A DNA stretch of 64,000 nt from JBQTII01 sp052387905 (GCA_052387905.1 JBQTIR010000037.1:60059-124058), one strand, 5' to 3'. Numbered from the stretch's first letter, positions 50,325 to 59,717 are shown. A program made the numbers and translations. The notes: generated by a model from the sequence alone, not told the origin.

Positions 50325-51677
50325 CTAGCTCCGCGCAGTACCTCGAGCAGGCTGCGGCTCCCACGCGAGTGGGTCAGCCGCAGCCTGTTCCCCTGTCCGC
50401 AGGTCCTTGACCTCGTGCGCATTGCCGTCGGCGAAGGGCGGGAACCAGACGTAGGGGATCTGCTTGCGGGAGGCGTAGCGGATCTGCTTGGCGACCTTGT
50501 CGGCCTCGTGGAAGGTCTCGGTCGCGATCCCGCGGGCACGCAACTGCGCGGCAACGGCCATCGCGTCGCGACGGCGGTCCTCGGCAGGAATGACCACCAG
50601 CACCTGGGACGGCGAACTGGGCCCGTCGGCGGTGATCGTGCCGTCCGCGACCATTTTGGCGAAGATGCGGCTGAGCCCGATCGACATGCCGATGCCGGGC
50701 AAGTGGCGGCGGATGAAGGATCCCGCGAGGTCGTCGTAGCGGCCGCCGGAGCAGATGCTGCCGAAGCCCGGCGCATCGAGCAGCTTCCCCTCGTAGACCG
50801 TGCCGGTGTAGTAGTCCAGGCCGCGGGCGATCGAGAGGTCCGCGCAGATGCTGCCCTCGGGCAGGTCGGTGAGCTCACCGAGGACGAAGGCCAGCTCGCT
50901 CAGGCCTTCCTCGAGCAGCGCGCCCCCGGAGCCCAGCGCCGCGATGTCGTCGACGACGCCCGGCCCGGTGCCGCGGACCTGTGCCAGATCCAGACACGCG
51001 CCCACCTGAGTATCCGTCAGGCCGAGTTGGGAGATCAAAAGTTTGCCGACGGCGTCGGCGCCGATCTTGTCGAGCTTGTCCGCGATCCGGATCACACCGA
51101 GCGGGTCGGTGATGCCGAGGCCCTCGTAGAAACCCTGCAGGACCTTGCGGTTGTTGATGCCGATGCTGACCGCGCCGACGCCGAGGGTGGTCAGCACCTC
51201 GTGGATGATCCGGGGCAGTTCGGCGTCGAAGTGCAGCGGCACGTGCTCAGGGTTGATGACGTCGATGTCGCACTGGGTGAACTCGCGGAATCGTCCCTCC
51301 TGCGGGCGTTCACCACGCCAGACACGCTGGATCTGGTAGCGCTTGAAGGGAAAGGTCAGCTCGTTGAAGTGCTGGGCGACGTACCGCGCAAGGGGCACCG
51401 TGAGGTCGAAGTGCAGGCCCAGGCGGGCGTCGCCGCCGTCGCCGTCGCCGGCGTTGGCCTGCAGACGTTGGAGGGTGTAGACCTCCTGCGAGGTCTCGCC
51501 CTTGGCCATCAGCACGTCCAGCGCCTCGACCGAGGGTGTCTCCACCGAAGTGAAGCCGTAGAGCTCGTAGGTGGCGCGGATCTGGTCCAGCCACTGCTGC
51601 TCGACCCGGCGCACCGACGGCAGCCACTCGGGGAACCCGCTGATCGAACTCGGGCGGACGATCCGGTCCTCGGCCAT
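50325..51677 (-). CDS. hisS: Histidine--tRNA ligase
   Basis: 450 residues. Class II synthetase: motif 2 KRYQIQRVWRGERPQEGRFREFTQCDIDVI, histidine motifs ARGLDYYTGTVYE and SGGRYDDLAGSF, motif 3 GIGMSIGLSRI, and a C-terminal anticodon domain starting QVLVVIPAEDRRRDAMAVAAQLRA. N-terminal SSISGFPEWLP is the usual opening. ATG 51677; the only Shine-Dalgarno-like stretch (GAGGAG) is rather far (about 13 nt). A cruciform repeat (RptC copy 3) lies just upstream. Confidence 0.95.
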   Translation of the reverse strand: MAEDRIVRPSSISGFPEWLPSVRRVEQQWLDQIRATYELYGFTSVETPSVEALDVLMAKGETSQEVYTLQRLQANAGDGDGGDARLGLHFDLTVPLARYVAQHFNELTFPFKRYQIQRVWRGERPQEGRFREFTQCDIDVINPEHVPLHFDAELPRIIHEVLTTLGVGAVSIGINNRKVLQGFYEGLGITDPLGVIRIADKLDKIGADAVGKLLISQLGLTDTQVGACLDLAQVRGTGPGVVDDIAALGSGGALLEEGLSELAFVLGELTDLPEGSICADLSIARGLDYYTGTVYEGKLLDAPGFGSICSGGRYDDLAGSFIRRHLPGIGMSIGLSRIFAKMVADGTITADGPSSPSQVLVVIPAEDRRRDAMAVAAQLRARGIATETFHEADKVAKQIRYASRKQIPYVWFPPFADGNAHEVKDLRTGEQAAADPLAWEPQPARGTARS

Positions 51678-51708
51678 CGCGGGCGGGCTCTCCTCAGTTC
51701 TGTGCGGG

Positions 51709-51752
51709 ACGTCCGACCGAACGTGGCCTATAGCGCTCGCCTGGTCGGACGT
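51709..51752. repeat. Cruciform repeat RptC, copy 3 (hisS leader)
   Basis: Perfect 10-bp stem ACGTCCGACC (51709-51718) with GGTCGGACGT (51743-51752). The loop GAACGTGGCCTATAGCGCTCGC matches the loops at 23345 and 24015 while the stem is different. It sits between hisS and the GNAT gene, in the hisS leader or promoter. Confidence 0.75.
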
Positions 51753-51774
51753 TGGATGAAGCGCCGCAATCCTC

Positions 51775-52266
51775 TCAGAGGGCCCGGTGCATGATGTGCA
51801 GCCCGACCAGGCCGAGGCGCGGATGCTCGAAGGCGTCCGGGACGGTGGCGAGGATCGCGAAGCCGAGGCTGCGCCACAGGGCGACGGCGGCCGTGTTGGA
51901 CTCGACGACGGAGTTGAACTGCATCGCCCGGTAGCCCTGGACCCGGGCGGCCTCGAGCACATGCTCACCCAGTGCTCGTCCGATCCCGCGCCCGGCGTGG
52001 GCCGGGTCGACGAGGAAGCTCGCGTTGGCAACGTGCGCGGACGGGCCGTCGAAGTTGCGCATCAGTTTGGCCGTGCCGATCACGGTGCCATCGGCGTCGA
52101 CTGCGGCGAAGACGCGAGCCTGCGGGCGCAACCACCAGGACCGGGCGTCGTCCTCGGCCACAGCGCGCTCGACCGTATAGGTCTCGCCAGTGGCCATGAT
52201 CTGGCGCAGGAAGGGCCAGATCGCCGGCCAGTCGGCGGCGTCAGCGTCCCGGATGGAGAAGGTCAC
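51775..52266 (-). CDS. GNAT-family N-acetyltransferase
   Basis: 163 residues from the GTG at 52266 (TFSIRDADAADWPAIWPF); a longer start at 52305 overlaps the upstream gene. Acetyl-CoA loop VDPAHAGRGIGRALGEHVLEAARVQGYRAMQFNSVVESNTAAVALWRSLGF is classical. Ends GLHIMHRAL. Similar to L-amino-acid or phosphinothricin-type acetyltransferases; substrate unknown. Four nt downstream of the methyltransferase gene, so co-transcribed. Confidence 0.85.
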   Translation of the reverse strand: MTFSIRDADAADWPAIWPFLRQIMATGETYTVERAVAEDDARSWWLRPQARVFAAVDADGTVIGTAKLMRNFDGPSAHVANASFLVDPAHAGRGIGRALGEHVLEAARVQGYRAMQFNSVVESNTAAVALWRSLGFAILATVPDAFEHPRLGLVGLHIMHRAL

Positions 52267-52270
52267 CGGG

Positions 52271-53122
52271 TCAGCCGGGCAAGCGCGCAGTGGTGAACCG
52301 GGCACGCGAGCGGTGCACGATCACCCCATCGGCCGCCAGGTGCGGACGCAACATCGCCTCGACGTCGGCCCGGGCGGCCGGCAAGGCGTCGGCAGTGACC
52401 TGGTCGATCATGATGCGCCCGCCGTGCGAGCCGACCCAGGCCCAGTAGCCGTCGGTGGTCGCGAAGCTGATGTCGTGCTGCAACTCGGTGATCTCGACGT
52501 CGACGAGGCCGGCGTCGTGCAGCATCGCAGTGATCGTGTCATGGCTGGTGAAGGGCTTGTCCGGGTTGTCGGTCCACTCCGGACCGACGCGGTGGCGGTA
52601 GAGGATCGCCATCGTCTCGTCGAACTTCGGGTCCGACGCACCGAACGAGCTCATCGCGAAGCGCCCGCCGGGGCGCAGCAGCGCGACGACCCGGGGCATC
52701 GCCTCCCGCGGGGCGGGCACGAAGAACATCACCATGCCGGCCGTGACGAGATCGAAGCCGGCGGGCGCGAAGGCCGGATCCGCGGCGTCGCCGAGTTCGA
52801 CCCGTGCCTGGGTCAGCCCGCGGGCGGCCACCGCGGCGCCACACAACTCGACCATGCGGGCCGAGAGGTCGGTGCCGATCACCTCGCCGGATGGGCCGAC
52901 GGCCTCGGCGACCGGCAGCAGGCAGTGCCCGCGACCGCAGCCCAGATCCAGCACCCGCTCCCCGGGGCGCGGGGCGGCCCGGCGCGCAAGCTCGGCCCCC
53001 AGCGGCGCGAAGAACTCGACCCCGACCTGCTCGTAGGAGTCCGCGGAGTTGTCGAAGGCCGCGGCGATGATCGCCTTGGTCTCGGCGTCACGTTCGGCCT
53101 GATCCAGGGCAGCCTGATCCAC
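52271..53122 (-). CDS. SAM-dependent methyltransferase
   Basis: 283 residues, GTG start. Rossmann methyltransferase: motif I RVLDLGCGRGHCLLPVAEA (about 57-75), then VIGTDLSARMVELCG, FDLVTAGMVMFF and LRPGGRFAMSSF. Ubiquinone/menaquinone-type (UbiE-like) or small-molecule methyltransferase; the C-terminal third with HDTITAMLHDAGLVDVEITELQHDISF is common in antibiotic and quinone methyltransferases. Pairs with the GNAT gene downstream. Confidence 0.8.
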   Translation of the reverse strand: MDQAALDQAERDAETKAIIAAAFDNSADSYEQVGVEFFAPLGAELARRAAPRPGERVLDLGCGRGHCLLPVAEAVGPSGEVIGTDLSARMVELCGAAVAARGLTQARVELGDAADPAFAPAGFDLVTAGMVMFFVPAPREAMPRVVALLRPGGRFAMSSFGASDPKFDETMAILYRHRVGPEWTDNPDKPFTSHDTITAMLHDAGLVDVEITELQHDISFATTDGYWAWVGSHGGRIMIDQVTADALPAARADVEAMLRPHLAADGVIVHRSRARFTTARLPG

Positions 53123-53162
53123 GCCCCGACGCTACCGGGTGCGAGCGGTCAGACGCTGCGGG

Positions 53163-53783
53163 CTACAGCCAGCCGGAATCTTTGACAATTCTGATCGCGT
53201 CGATGCGGTTGCGGGCGCCGAGCTTGCCGATGATCTTCGACAGGTAGTTGCGGACGGTGCCGTCGGACAAGCAGAGCCGCGAGGCGATCTCGCGCACGGA
53301 CTCGCCCTGGGCCGCTCGACGCAGCACCTCGAGCTCGCGGTGCGTCAGGGTGTTCTGGTCTGTCTCCAGCGCCGCGATCGCGAGCTTCGGGTCCACGACC
53401 CGCTCACCGCCGGCCACCCGCCGGATGCTCTCCGAGAGCCAGGTCGCCGGGGCGTCCTTGTCTACCAGACCCTGCGCGTGGGACTCCAACGCGCGGCGCA
53501 ACGCGCCCGGGGTGACGGTCGCGGTGAGCACCAGGACCTTGCACCGGGGCGCGTGCTCGTGGACCTTGCGGGCCAGCGCGAAGCCGTCGCGGCCGTGGGA
53601 GTCCACATCAATCACCAGGACATCGGCCCGGGTGCGGATCACTGCGGTGATCACGTCGCCGTCGTTGCGGACCGCCGCGACCACCGCGATGTCCCGTTCG
53701 TAGGACAGCAGTGCTGACAGCGCACCGCCGTAGAGCGCCAGGCTCTCCGCCAGGACCACCCGGATGGCCGCGGCACGGCGCAT
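53163..53783 (-). CDS. NarL/FixJ-type response regulator
   Basis: 206 residues from the ATG at 53783 (GAAGAG upstream); longer open frames begin in Arg/Ser-rich sequence. Receiver domain RVVLAESLALYGGALSALLSYERDIAVVAAV with the likely phosphorylated Asp in LVIDVDSHGRDG, and a LuxR HTH: LTHRELEVLRRAAQGESVREIASRLCLSDGTVRNYLSKIIGKLGARNRIDAI. Resembles DesR-like regulators of membrane or cell-envelope responses. No kinase gene is immediately adjacent; the neighbouring sensor kinase is of the OmpR type, so the partner is unknown. Confidence 0.85.
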   Translation of the reverse strand: MRRAAAIRVVLAESLALYGGALSALLSYERDIAVVAAVRNDGDVITAVIRTRADVLVIDVDSHGRDGFALARKVHEHAPRCKVLVLTATVTPGALRRALESHAQGLVDKDAPATWLSESIRRVAGGERVVDPKLAIAALETDQNTLTHRELEVLRRAAQGESVREIASRLCLSDGTVRNYLSKIIGKLGARNRIDAIRIVKDSGWL

Positions 53784-54153
53784 CTCTTCGGCACCAGCAA
53801 ACTCCTGAGTGCCGTTCTGGTTCTGGCGGCCGGCGATCTGCGGCGGGGCAGCAACGGCGGCGGTGACCTGCGCGGGGCGGGTGAGCGCGTACGGCGAGGC
53901 CTGGGCCCGCACACCTGACGTGGTGTCGGAAACGCTGCGCACACTCAGGTGATCCACGCGACGCACCTCTCCTTGAGCTCCCCGATGCGACCTGGTCGCG
54001 GCGGGCCTGGTGGGGCCCATGAGAAGACTCTAGGCAGGCGCTCACAGCACCGATTCAGCTTTGCCAACTACGGGATGATCTTTGTTCACCGGCAGCGCAC
54101 CGCGCGACGAAACTGGTGCCAGAGGCCACATATCGGGACAAACCGACGTGGCG

Positions 54154-55698
54154 TCAGATTGTGGCGAGGGGTAGGCGGACCAGAAACTCGGTGCACCCCG
54201 GCTCACTGCGCACACTCACCGCACCCTGGTGGGCGGCGACGACCGCCGCGACGATGGCCAGGCCCAGACCTGTACTGCCGGCCGCCCGCGAACGCGAGGA
54301 GTCGCCCCGGGAGAACCGGGAGAAGATCTCCGGCATCAGCGCGGCGGGAATCCCGGGGCCGTCGTCGGTCACGGTCAGGATCGCCACCGGGGCCGGAACC
54401 TGCTCCGTGCGCAGGGCCGCCCTGACCACGGTTCCCGGCGGGGTGTGCACCCGCGCATTGGCCAGCAGATTCGTCACCACCTGGGTCAGGCGCGCCGCCT
54501 CCCCGATCACCATGACCGGCTCGTCCGGGACGTCAAGCCGCCAGGCGTGCCCCGGTCCCGCGGCGTGGGCGTCGCTGACCGCGCCCACCAGCACCATGCA
54601 CAGGTCGACCGGCTCCTGAATCAGCGCCCGTCCGGAGTCCAGGCTGGCAAGGAGCAGCAAGTCCTCCACCAGCCCGGTCATCCGCACCGCCTGGGATTCC
54701 ACCCGGCTCAGCGCGTGGGCGACGTCCGGCGGCACCGGTTCGGTGCTGCGCCGGCTCAGTTCGGCATAGCCCCGGATAGCCGCCAGCGGGGTGCGCAACT
54801 CGTGGCTGGCGTCGGCAACGAAGCGGCGCACCCGGGTCTCGCTCGCCTGACGTGCCGTCAGGGCGGCGTCGACGTGGCCGAGCATGCTGTTGAGCGCGAG
54901 CCCCACCTGGCCGACCTCGGTCCGCGGATCGGTATCGGCCTCCGGCACCCGGACGGCCAATGCCACCTCGCCGCGGTCCAGCGGCATCGCCGAGACCTCG
55001 GCGGCAGTGGCGGCGACGCGCCGCAAGGGGCGCAGGGCGAGCCGCACGACGGCGGCGCCGGCAAACACGGCGAGCACGAGACCAGCCAAGGTGACGGCGC
55101 CGATGATCGCGCCTAGACGGAACACGGTGTCCCGCACCCCAGCCATCGGCAGGCCGGTGACGGCGATGGAGCCGTCGCCCACCGGAATCGCACGCAGCCG
55201 GTACCGACCCAGGTCACCACCGAGGTCGCGGGTGTGGTGCCCGGTATCGGCCGGGACGCTGAGCAGCCCGGCCGGATCCCCGTCGACGTCGCCGGTGGCT
55301 CCGCTGGTGGTCAACACCAACGGCGAGGATATGAACTGACCCTGCCTCACCTGACCGATCACGGTGCCGGGGGTCTGACCAGGTCCGAACAGACCGAAAC
55401 CCCGGTCGACCGGGGACTGGATGGCGCGGGCAGTGCGGAACGCTGCCGCGTCGACATCGTCATCGAGTTGGCCGATCAGGTAAGAGCGAAGCGCCACGAC
55501 CGAGACCACACCGATCACCAGGCTGACCACGGCCAGCAGGGCGAGCAGCACGGTGAGCACCCGGGTACGCAAACTCCACCCGTGCGGATCCAGCCGGCGC
55601 AGGAAGGTCAGGCGATCGGCCGGAGCACTCACCGGCCCAACGGCGCTCGCGGTGTCCGGCGTGGTCACTCCGGCACCGGTGACCGCGGGGGTTCTCAC
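54154..55698 (-). CDS. Sensor histidine kinase (TrcS/OmpR-partner type)
   Basis: 514 residues, GTG start. Helix 1 about 45-72, an extracytoplasmic loop (about 75-185) with no Cys, helix 2 near 190-215, HAMP region, dimerisation box FVADASHELRTPLAAIRGYAELSR with the phosphorylated His, and ATPase motifs NLLANARVHTPPG (N box), VTDDGPGIP (G1) and GLGLAIVAAVVAAHQG (G2). 1 nt after the response regulator stop; the two form a two-component operon. Stimulus unknown. Confidence 0.92.
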   Translation of the reverse strand: MRTPAVTGAGVTTPDTASAVGPVSAPADRLTFLRRLDPHGWSLRTRVLTVLLALLAVVSLVIGVVSVVALRSYLIGQLDDDVDAAAFRTARAIQSPVDRGFGLFGPGQTPGTVIGQVRQGQFISSPLVLTTSGATGDVDGDPAGLLSVPADTGHHTRDLGGDLGRYRLRAIPVGDGSIAVTGLPMAGVRDTVFRLGAIIGAVTLAGLVLAVFAGAAVVRLALRPLRRVAATAAEVSAMPLDRGEVALAVRVPEADTDPRTEVGQVGLALNSMLGHVDAALTARQASETRVRRFVADASHELRTPLAAIRGYAELSRRSTEPVPPDVAHALSRVESQAVRMTGLVEDLLLLASLDSGRALIQEPVDLCMVLVGAVSDAHAAGPGHAWRLDVPDEPVMVIGEAARLTQVVTNLLANARVHTPPGTVVRAALRTEQVPAPVAILTVTDDGPGIPAALMPEIFSRFSRGDSSRSRAAGSTGLGLAIVAAVVAAHQGAVSVRSEPGCTEFLVRLPLATI

Positions 55699-55699
55699 G

Positions 55700-56455
55700 T
55701 CACTGCGCGGCCGGCTTGATCACGTAGCCGGCGCCACGCAACGTGTGGATCATCGGCGCCCGGCCCGCGTCGATCTTCTTGCGCAGGTAGGAGATGTAGA
55801 GCTCGACGACGTTGGCCTGACCACCGAAGTCGTAGTTCCAGACGCGGTCCAGGATCTGCGCCTTGGACAGCACCCGACGCGGGTTGCGCATCAGGTAGCG
55901 CAGGAGCTCGTACTCGGTCGCGGTGAGGTTGATCTCGACACCAGCGCGCCGCACCTCATGGCTGTCCTCGTCCAGGGTGAGGTCCCCGACGACGAGTTGG
56001 GCTTCGTCGCGGGCAGCAGCAACGCGGGTGCGCCGGATCAGTCCGCGCAGCCGGGCGACGACTTCCTCGAGGCTGAAGGGCTTGGTGACGTAGTCGTCGC
56101 CGCCCGCGGTGAGGCCGGCGATGCGGTCCTCGACCGCGTCCTTGGCGGTCAGGAACAGCACCGGGATGTCCGGGGTGTTGGCACGCAGGCGGCGCAGCAA
56201 CTCCAGCCCGTCGATGTCAGGCAGCATCACGTCCAACACCACCGCATCCGGGCGGAATTCGCGCGCTTCCCGCAGCGCTCCTGCACCGTCGGCGGCGGTC
56301 TTGATGTCCCAGCCCTCGTAGCGCAGGGCCATCGAGAGCAGATCGGTGAGACTGGGTTCGTCATCGACGACGAGCACTCGAACCGGGGAGCCATCAGCGC
56401 GCCGGAGGGTGCCCCGGGCGTCGGTGGCGGAGTCAGCGGAATCCACAGCGGCCAT
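55700..56455 (-). CDS. OmpR-type response regulator (TrcR-like)
   Basis: 251 residues from ATG 56455; an ATG three codons earlier (56464) is equally possible. Receiver: VRVLVVDDEPSLTDLLSMALRYEGWDI, phosphoacceptor in VVLDVMLPDIDG, LTAKDA and YVTKPFSLEEVVARLRGLIRR. Winged helix: LTATEYELLRYLMRNPRRVLSKAQILDRVWNYDFGGQANVVELYISYLRKKID. Very like mycobacterial TrcR. Divergent from a secreted DUF5666-like gene that is a natural target. Confidence 0.93.
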   Translation of the reverse strand: MAAVDSADSATDARGTLRRADGSPVRVLVVDDEPSLTDLLSMALRYEGWDIKTAADGAGALREAREFRPDAVVLDVMLPDIDGLELLRRLRANTPDIPVLFLTAKDAVEDRIAGLTAGGDDYVTKPFSLEEVVARLRGLIRRTRVAAARDEAQLVVGDLTLDEDSHEVRRAGVEINLTATEYELLRYLMRNPRRVLSKAQILDRVWNYDFGGQANVVELYISYLRKKIDAGRAPMIHTLRGAGYVIKPAAQ

Positions 56456-56664
56456 GACTCCCATTGTGGTGGGTGCGCTGTCGCATGTCTGTGCCAATCC
56501 TGTGACGTTTCCGTGGAGAATCCGGGGCTGAGCGCGGCGACCGACCTCGCTTCCGGAGCTCATGCGGACACCCCAGGCCCTCGACAGAAAGCTCCCAGGT
56601 TCTCGCTGACATTGGAGATAGCCGGCCTTTGCCGCTTCCCATCAGCCCGCTCGAGGAGCCCACC

Positions 56665-57477
56665 ATGCACCTGCCCGACACCGCCGACCTTCCGCCCGCC
56701 GGCCGGCACGCACTCCACCGTCGACGTCTCACCATCGGCTTGACCGCTCTCGCCCTGGTCGCCGGGGGCGGGGTAGCCATCGCCGCCGCGGACGCCGATC
56801 CCTCGGCGAACCCGAGTCACGCCGGCACGTCGACGAGTGCCACCGACCCCGCCGGCGACAAGGTCGCCAACTCCCGCGGGGGCCGCGGGGTCCTGCACGG
56901 CGAGTTCGTCGCCGCGGACGGCGAGGGCGGTTTCCTCACCCGGGTCATGCAGGTCGGCGCGATCGAGTCTGTCGACACCGGCGCCCTCACCGTGACGAGC
57001 GAGGACGGCTACACCCGGACCTACGCCCGGACCGCGGACACCGTTGTCGCGGGTGGGACGTGGACGATGGGCCGCGACGCCGACGGCAACACCACGGCCA
57101 CCAAGGAAGCACCGGACCTGACGGTAGGTCAGCAGGTGCACGTCCTGGGGACGCTCGACGGCGACGAGGCGACCGCGCACCGGATTATGCCTCGTCCGGC
57201 CGACGGCGAATCGGCGCCCGGCAGACCCGGGCCTGGTGGGATGTTGGGCAAGCGAGCCGACGGCCGCGGTGGGGACGCAACAGCCGGCAAGCCGCTCCGC
57301 GGACATCCCGGCCGCATGTTCGATGGCCACCGCGGGCCGGGCGGCGTTCCCGGGGAGCGCTTCCAGTTCCGCGGCCCTGGCGTAGAACCCGCACCCGCAG
57401 ACCCCAGCTCCACCACCCCCGCCGCACCCGAGGCCGCCACTCCCGGGGCACTGTTCATTCCCAGCTCCGCAGTCTGA
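56665..57477 (+). CDS. Membrane-anchored/secreted DUF5666-like protein
   Basis: 270 residues from ATG 56665 (GAGGAG upstream; an earlier ATG at 56629 has none). Hydrophobic segment at about 23-42 then a Ser/Thr/Asp linker. A domain VMQVGAIESVDTGALTVTSEDGYTRTYARTADTVV and a second QVHVLGTLDGDEATAHRI resemble DUF5666. The C-terminal 100 residues are low complexity, rich in Gly, Pro, Arg and His (GHPGRMFDGHRGPGG). Divergent from the trcR-like operon; probably regulated by it, as seen for related pairs. Confidence 0.65.
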   Translation: MHLPDTADLPPAGRHALHRRRLTIGLTALALVAGGGVAIAAADADPSANPSHAGTSTSATDPAGDKVANSRGGRGVLHGEFVAADGEGGFLTRVMQVGAIESVDTGALTVTSEDGYTRTYARTADTVVAGGTWTMGRDADGNTTATKEAPDLTVGQQVHVLGTLDGDEATAHRIMPRPADGESAPGRPGPGGMLGKRADGRGGDATAGKPLRGHPGRMFDGHRGPGGVPGERFQFRGPGVEPAPADPSSTTPAAPEAATPGALFIPSSAV

Positions 57478-57507
57478 TCCCGCGCGCCCGCCAGCGCACC
57501 ACCCCGA

Positions 57508-57545
57508 GCCGCCGACCGCAGTGCAGTCCGCCTGCGGTCGGCGGC
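57508..57545. terminator. Terminator hairpin after the DUF5666-like gene
   Basis: A 14-bp perfect stem GCCGCCGACCGCAG (57508-57521) with CTGCGGTCGGCGGC (57532-57545), 10-nt loop. The 110 bases that follow, up to the convergent acyl-CoA ligase stop, show no other feature. Confidence 0.8.
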
Positions 57546-57655
57546 TGGGCGCAGATTTTCGTTCTGGGCCAGGGGTGGCTGCGCCGGGCGCGGCTCGAGA
57601 CAGAGGGGACTCCCGCGGCGGTAACCAGGCCGCGCGGAGAGCGTGCGGCTCGCCC

Positions 57656-59254
57656 TCAGCTACCCCCGTAGTACCCCGCGTTATCCAGCCGAACCTGGTT
57701 CTTGCGGATCTTCCCGGTCGAGGTCTTCGGGAGCTCGTCCACCACGATCACGGCCTTGGGGACCTTGTAGCCGTCCAGGTGCGCCTTCAACGCGACGATC
57801 AGCTCCGCCTCGTCGATCGTCTCCCCCGGACGCAGGACCACGACGGCCGTGATGGCTTCGGTCCACCGCTCGTGCGGAAGCCCGACGACGACGACCTCGG
57901 CGATTCTCGGATCTGCCGCGTAGAGCGCCTTCTCGACCTCGATCGAGGCGACATTCTCTCCGCCGGTCTTGATGACGTCCTTGTAGCGATCGACGAACCA
58001 CAGCACGCCATCGTCATCAAAGCGGCCGACGTCGCCGGAGTGGAACCAGCCGTGGGCGAAGGCCTCGTCGGTCGCCTCGGGATTGCGCAGGTAACCGTTC
58101 ATGGTCGACGGCCCGCGGTAGACGATCTCGCCCTCGTCGCCGGTCGGCAACAGCCCACCGCCCGGCCCCATGATCGCCACCTGAACACCCGTCAGCGGCG
58201 TGCCGACCGCACCGATGTGCGTGAGCTGATGTTCGGGGCGGAACAGCGTCGTGATCGGGCTCATCTCGGTCTGCCCGAACAGCAACGCGAAGTCGCAGTT
58301 GAATCCGGCGATGCAGGCACGGATCAGCTCGTCGGGCATCGGCGCCATCGCGTAGACCGCGCGCCGCAGACTGGACAGGTCCCGACCGGCAAAGGAGGAA
58401 TGCTCGAGCATCGCCCGGTACATCATCGGCAGCCCGAAGATCTGCGTGATGCCTTCGTTCTCGACGGCGTCCAGCAGTGCCGCCGGGTCGAAACCGCGGT
58501 GCACCCGGATGCTGGCCCCGACCATCACCGCCGGCGTGCAGAACGCGTTGAGCTGCGCGGTGTGGAACATCGGCATCATCGCCACGAAGCGCTCGGCGGC
58601 GTTCCACCCCGAATCCAGTGCGCCCGACATCGATTCCAGATAGATCGCCAGGTGCGAACCGACCACCCCCTTCGGGAACGACGTCGTGCCGGAGGTGTAC
58701 AGGTAGGTCAGCGCGTCGCGGTCGGCGACCTCGAATTGCGCGACGGAGGAATCTGCGGACTCCAGGTCCTCCAGCACCGACCAGGACCGGTCCGTCGGCG
58801 AGGGATCGAACTCCGCACCGAGACCGGGCGCCACGATCACGTCGCGGACCTGCGCAGCCTCGGCCAGCGCACCGGACATCGCCCCGACCAGCTGGCTCTC
58901 CACGACCAGGCCGCGGGCCCGCGAATGCGTCAGCACATACGCCACCTCGGGCGGCCGCCACCCGAGGTTGATCGGCACCACGACGACGCCGAGCTTGGCG
59001 CAGGCGAAGTAGACCGCCAGGAACTCGGCGCTGTTGCCTGAGGCCAACCCGAGAGCATCCCCGCGTCGGTACCCCCGGGCGGCGAACCCGTGTGCGAGCC
59101 GGTTCGTCCAGGTCTCGAACTGCGCGTAGGTCCAGCTCCGTTCCCCGTCGGCCACCGCGAGCGCCCCGGGACTGCGCGCCGCTGACCGCGTCAGCGCGTC
59201 CCCGACGTTCACCCGGTGGATCGGGTTGACCAGACCTTCGACTGCACCACTCAT
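57656..59254 (-). CDS. Acyl-CoA synthetase (AMP-forming)
   Basis: 532 residues from ATG 59254. ANL motifs: LTYLYTSGTTSFPKGVVGSH (about 178-197), MMPMFHTAQLNAFC, FALLFGQTEMSP (A5), HGWFHSGDVGRFDDDGVLWFVDRYKDVIKTGGENVASIEVE and catalytic Lys in TSTGKIRKNQVR. The GENVASIEVE stretch resembles bile-acid and long-chain fatty acyl-CoA ligases of actinobacteria. Monocistronic. The Shine-Dalgarno is weak (GGTGG). Confidence 0.85.
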   Translation of the reverse strand: MSGAVEGLVNPIHRVNVGDALTRSAARSPGALAVADGERSWTYAQFETWTNRLAHGFAARGYRRGDALGLASGNSAEFLAVYFACAKLGVVVVPINLGWRPPEVAYVLTHSRARGLVVESQLVGAMSGALAEAAQVRDVIVAPGLGAEFDPSPTDRSWSVLEDLESADSSVAQFEVADRDALTYLYTSGTTSFPKGVVGSHLAIYLESMSGALDSGWNAAERFVAMMPMFHTAQLNAFCTPAVMVGASIRVHRGFDPAALLDAVENEGITQIFGLPMMYRAMLEHSSFAGRDLSSLRRAVYAMAPMPDELIRACIAGFNCDFALLFGQTEMSPITTLFRPEHQLTHIGAVGTPLTGVQVAIMGPGGGLLPTGDEGEIVYRGPSTMNGYLRNPEATDEAFAHGWFHSGDVGRFDDDGVLWFVDRYKDVIKTGGENVASIEVEKALYAADPRIAEVVVVGLPHERWTEAITAVVVLRPGETIDEAELIVALKAHLDGYKVPKAVIVVDELPKTSTGKIRKNQVRLDNAGYYGGS

Positions 59255-59304
59255 GGCGCCACCGTGGCACGGCCCGGAAATCACGTCGAGGAGGGCCTGG
59301 CGGA

Positions 59305-59712
59305 TCAGCCGAAGGTCAGCGCCGCCGGCTGTGCGAACCCCAGAACGCTGACGGTCACCGAGGTGCCCTCAAAACGAATGCTCCCGGGCACCTGCGCCGC
59401 GCGGGGCGCGAGCGCGGGCCAGGTGGAGATCCAGACCCTGAGATCACCGAACGTCCCCGAGGTGCTGCACGGCAGGCCACCGAGCCCCACCTGCTCCACC
59501 ATCGACGCCGGGAGATCGGCCGCTGGGGTGCAGGAGACCGCGTCCAGCTCAGCGCCCTCGCGCTCCCAGGCGGAGTACCACGTCGAATCATCGGCAGGGC
59601 CAGCAGCCAGGTTGAGTCGCAGCCAACGTAGGCCAGCGATCCACGTTGAAACGGGAGTGACGCCCAGAGCGTCGGCAGCTGCACCACCCGACTCAATGTG
59701 GATCTGTAGCCG
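59305..59712 (-). pseudogene. Open reading frame without a start codon, downstream of def
   Basis: On the minus strand a frame is open for 135 codons from just after def to a stop at 59305. It reads HIESGGAAADALGVTP, then STWIAGLRWLRLNLAAGPAD, SCTPAADLPASMVEQVGLGGLPC, and ends EGTSVTVSVLGFAQPAALTFG. No ATG, GTG or TTG occurs in its first two thirds; the first ATG is at 59502. It looks like an extracytoplasmic protein's C-terminal part, 5'-truncated. Alternatively it starts from a rare codon or a frameshift. Confidence 0.4.
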
Positions 59713-59717
59713 TCACC

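Noticed and set aside
57521..59041. A 506-codon plus-strand ORF opposite the third acyl-CoA synthetase
   Set aside because: Antisense of an enzyme with complete ANL motifs; composition typical of high-GC antisense frames.
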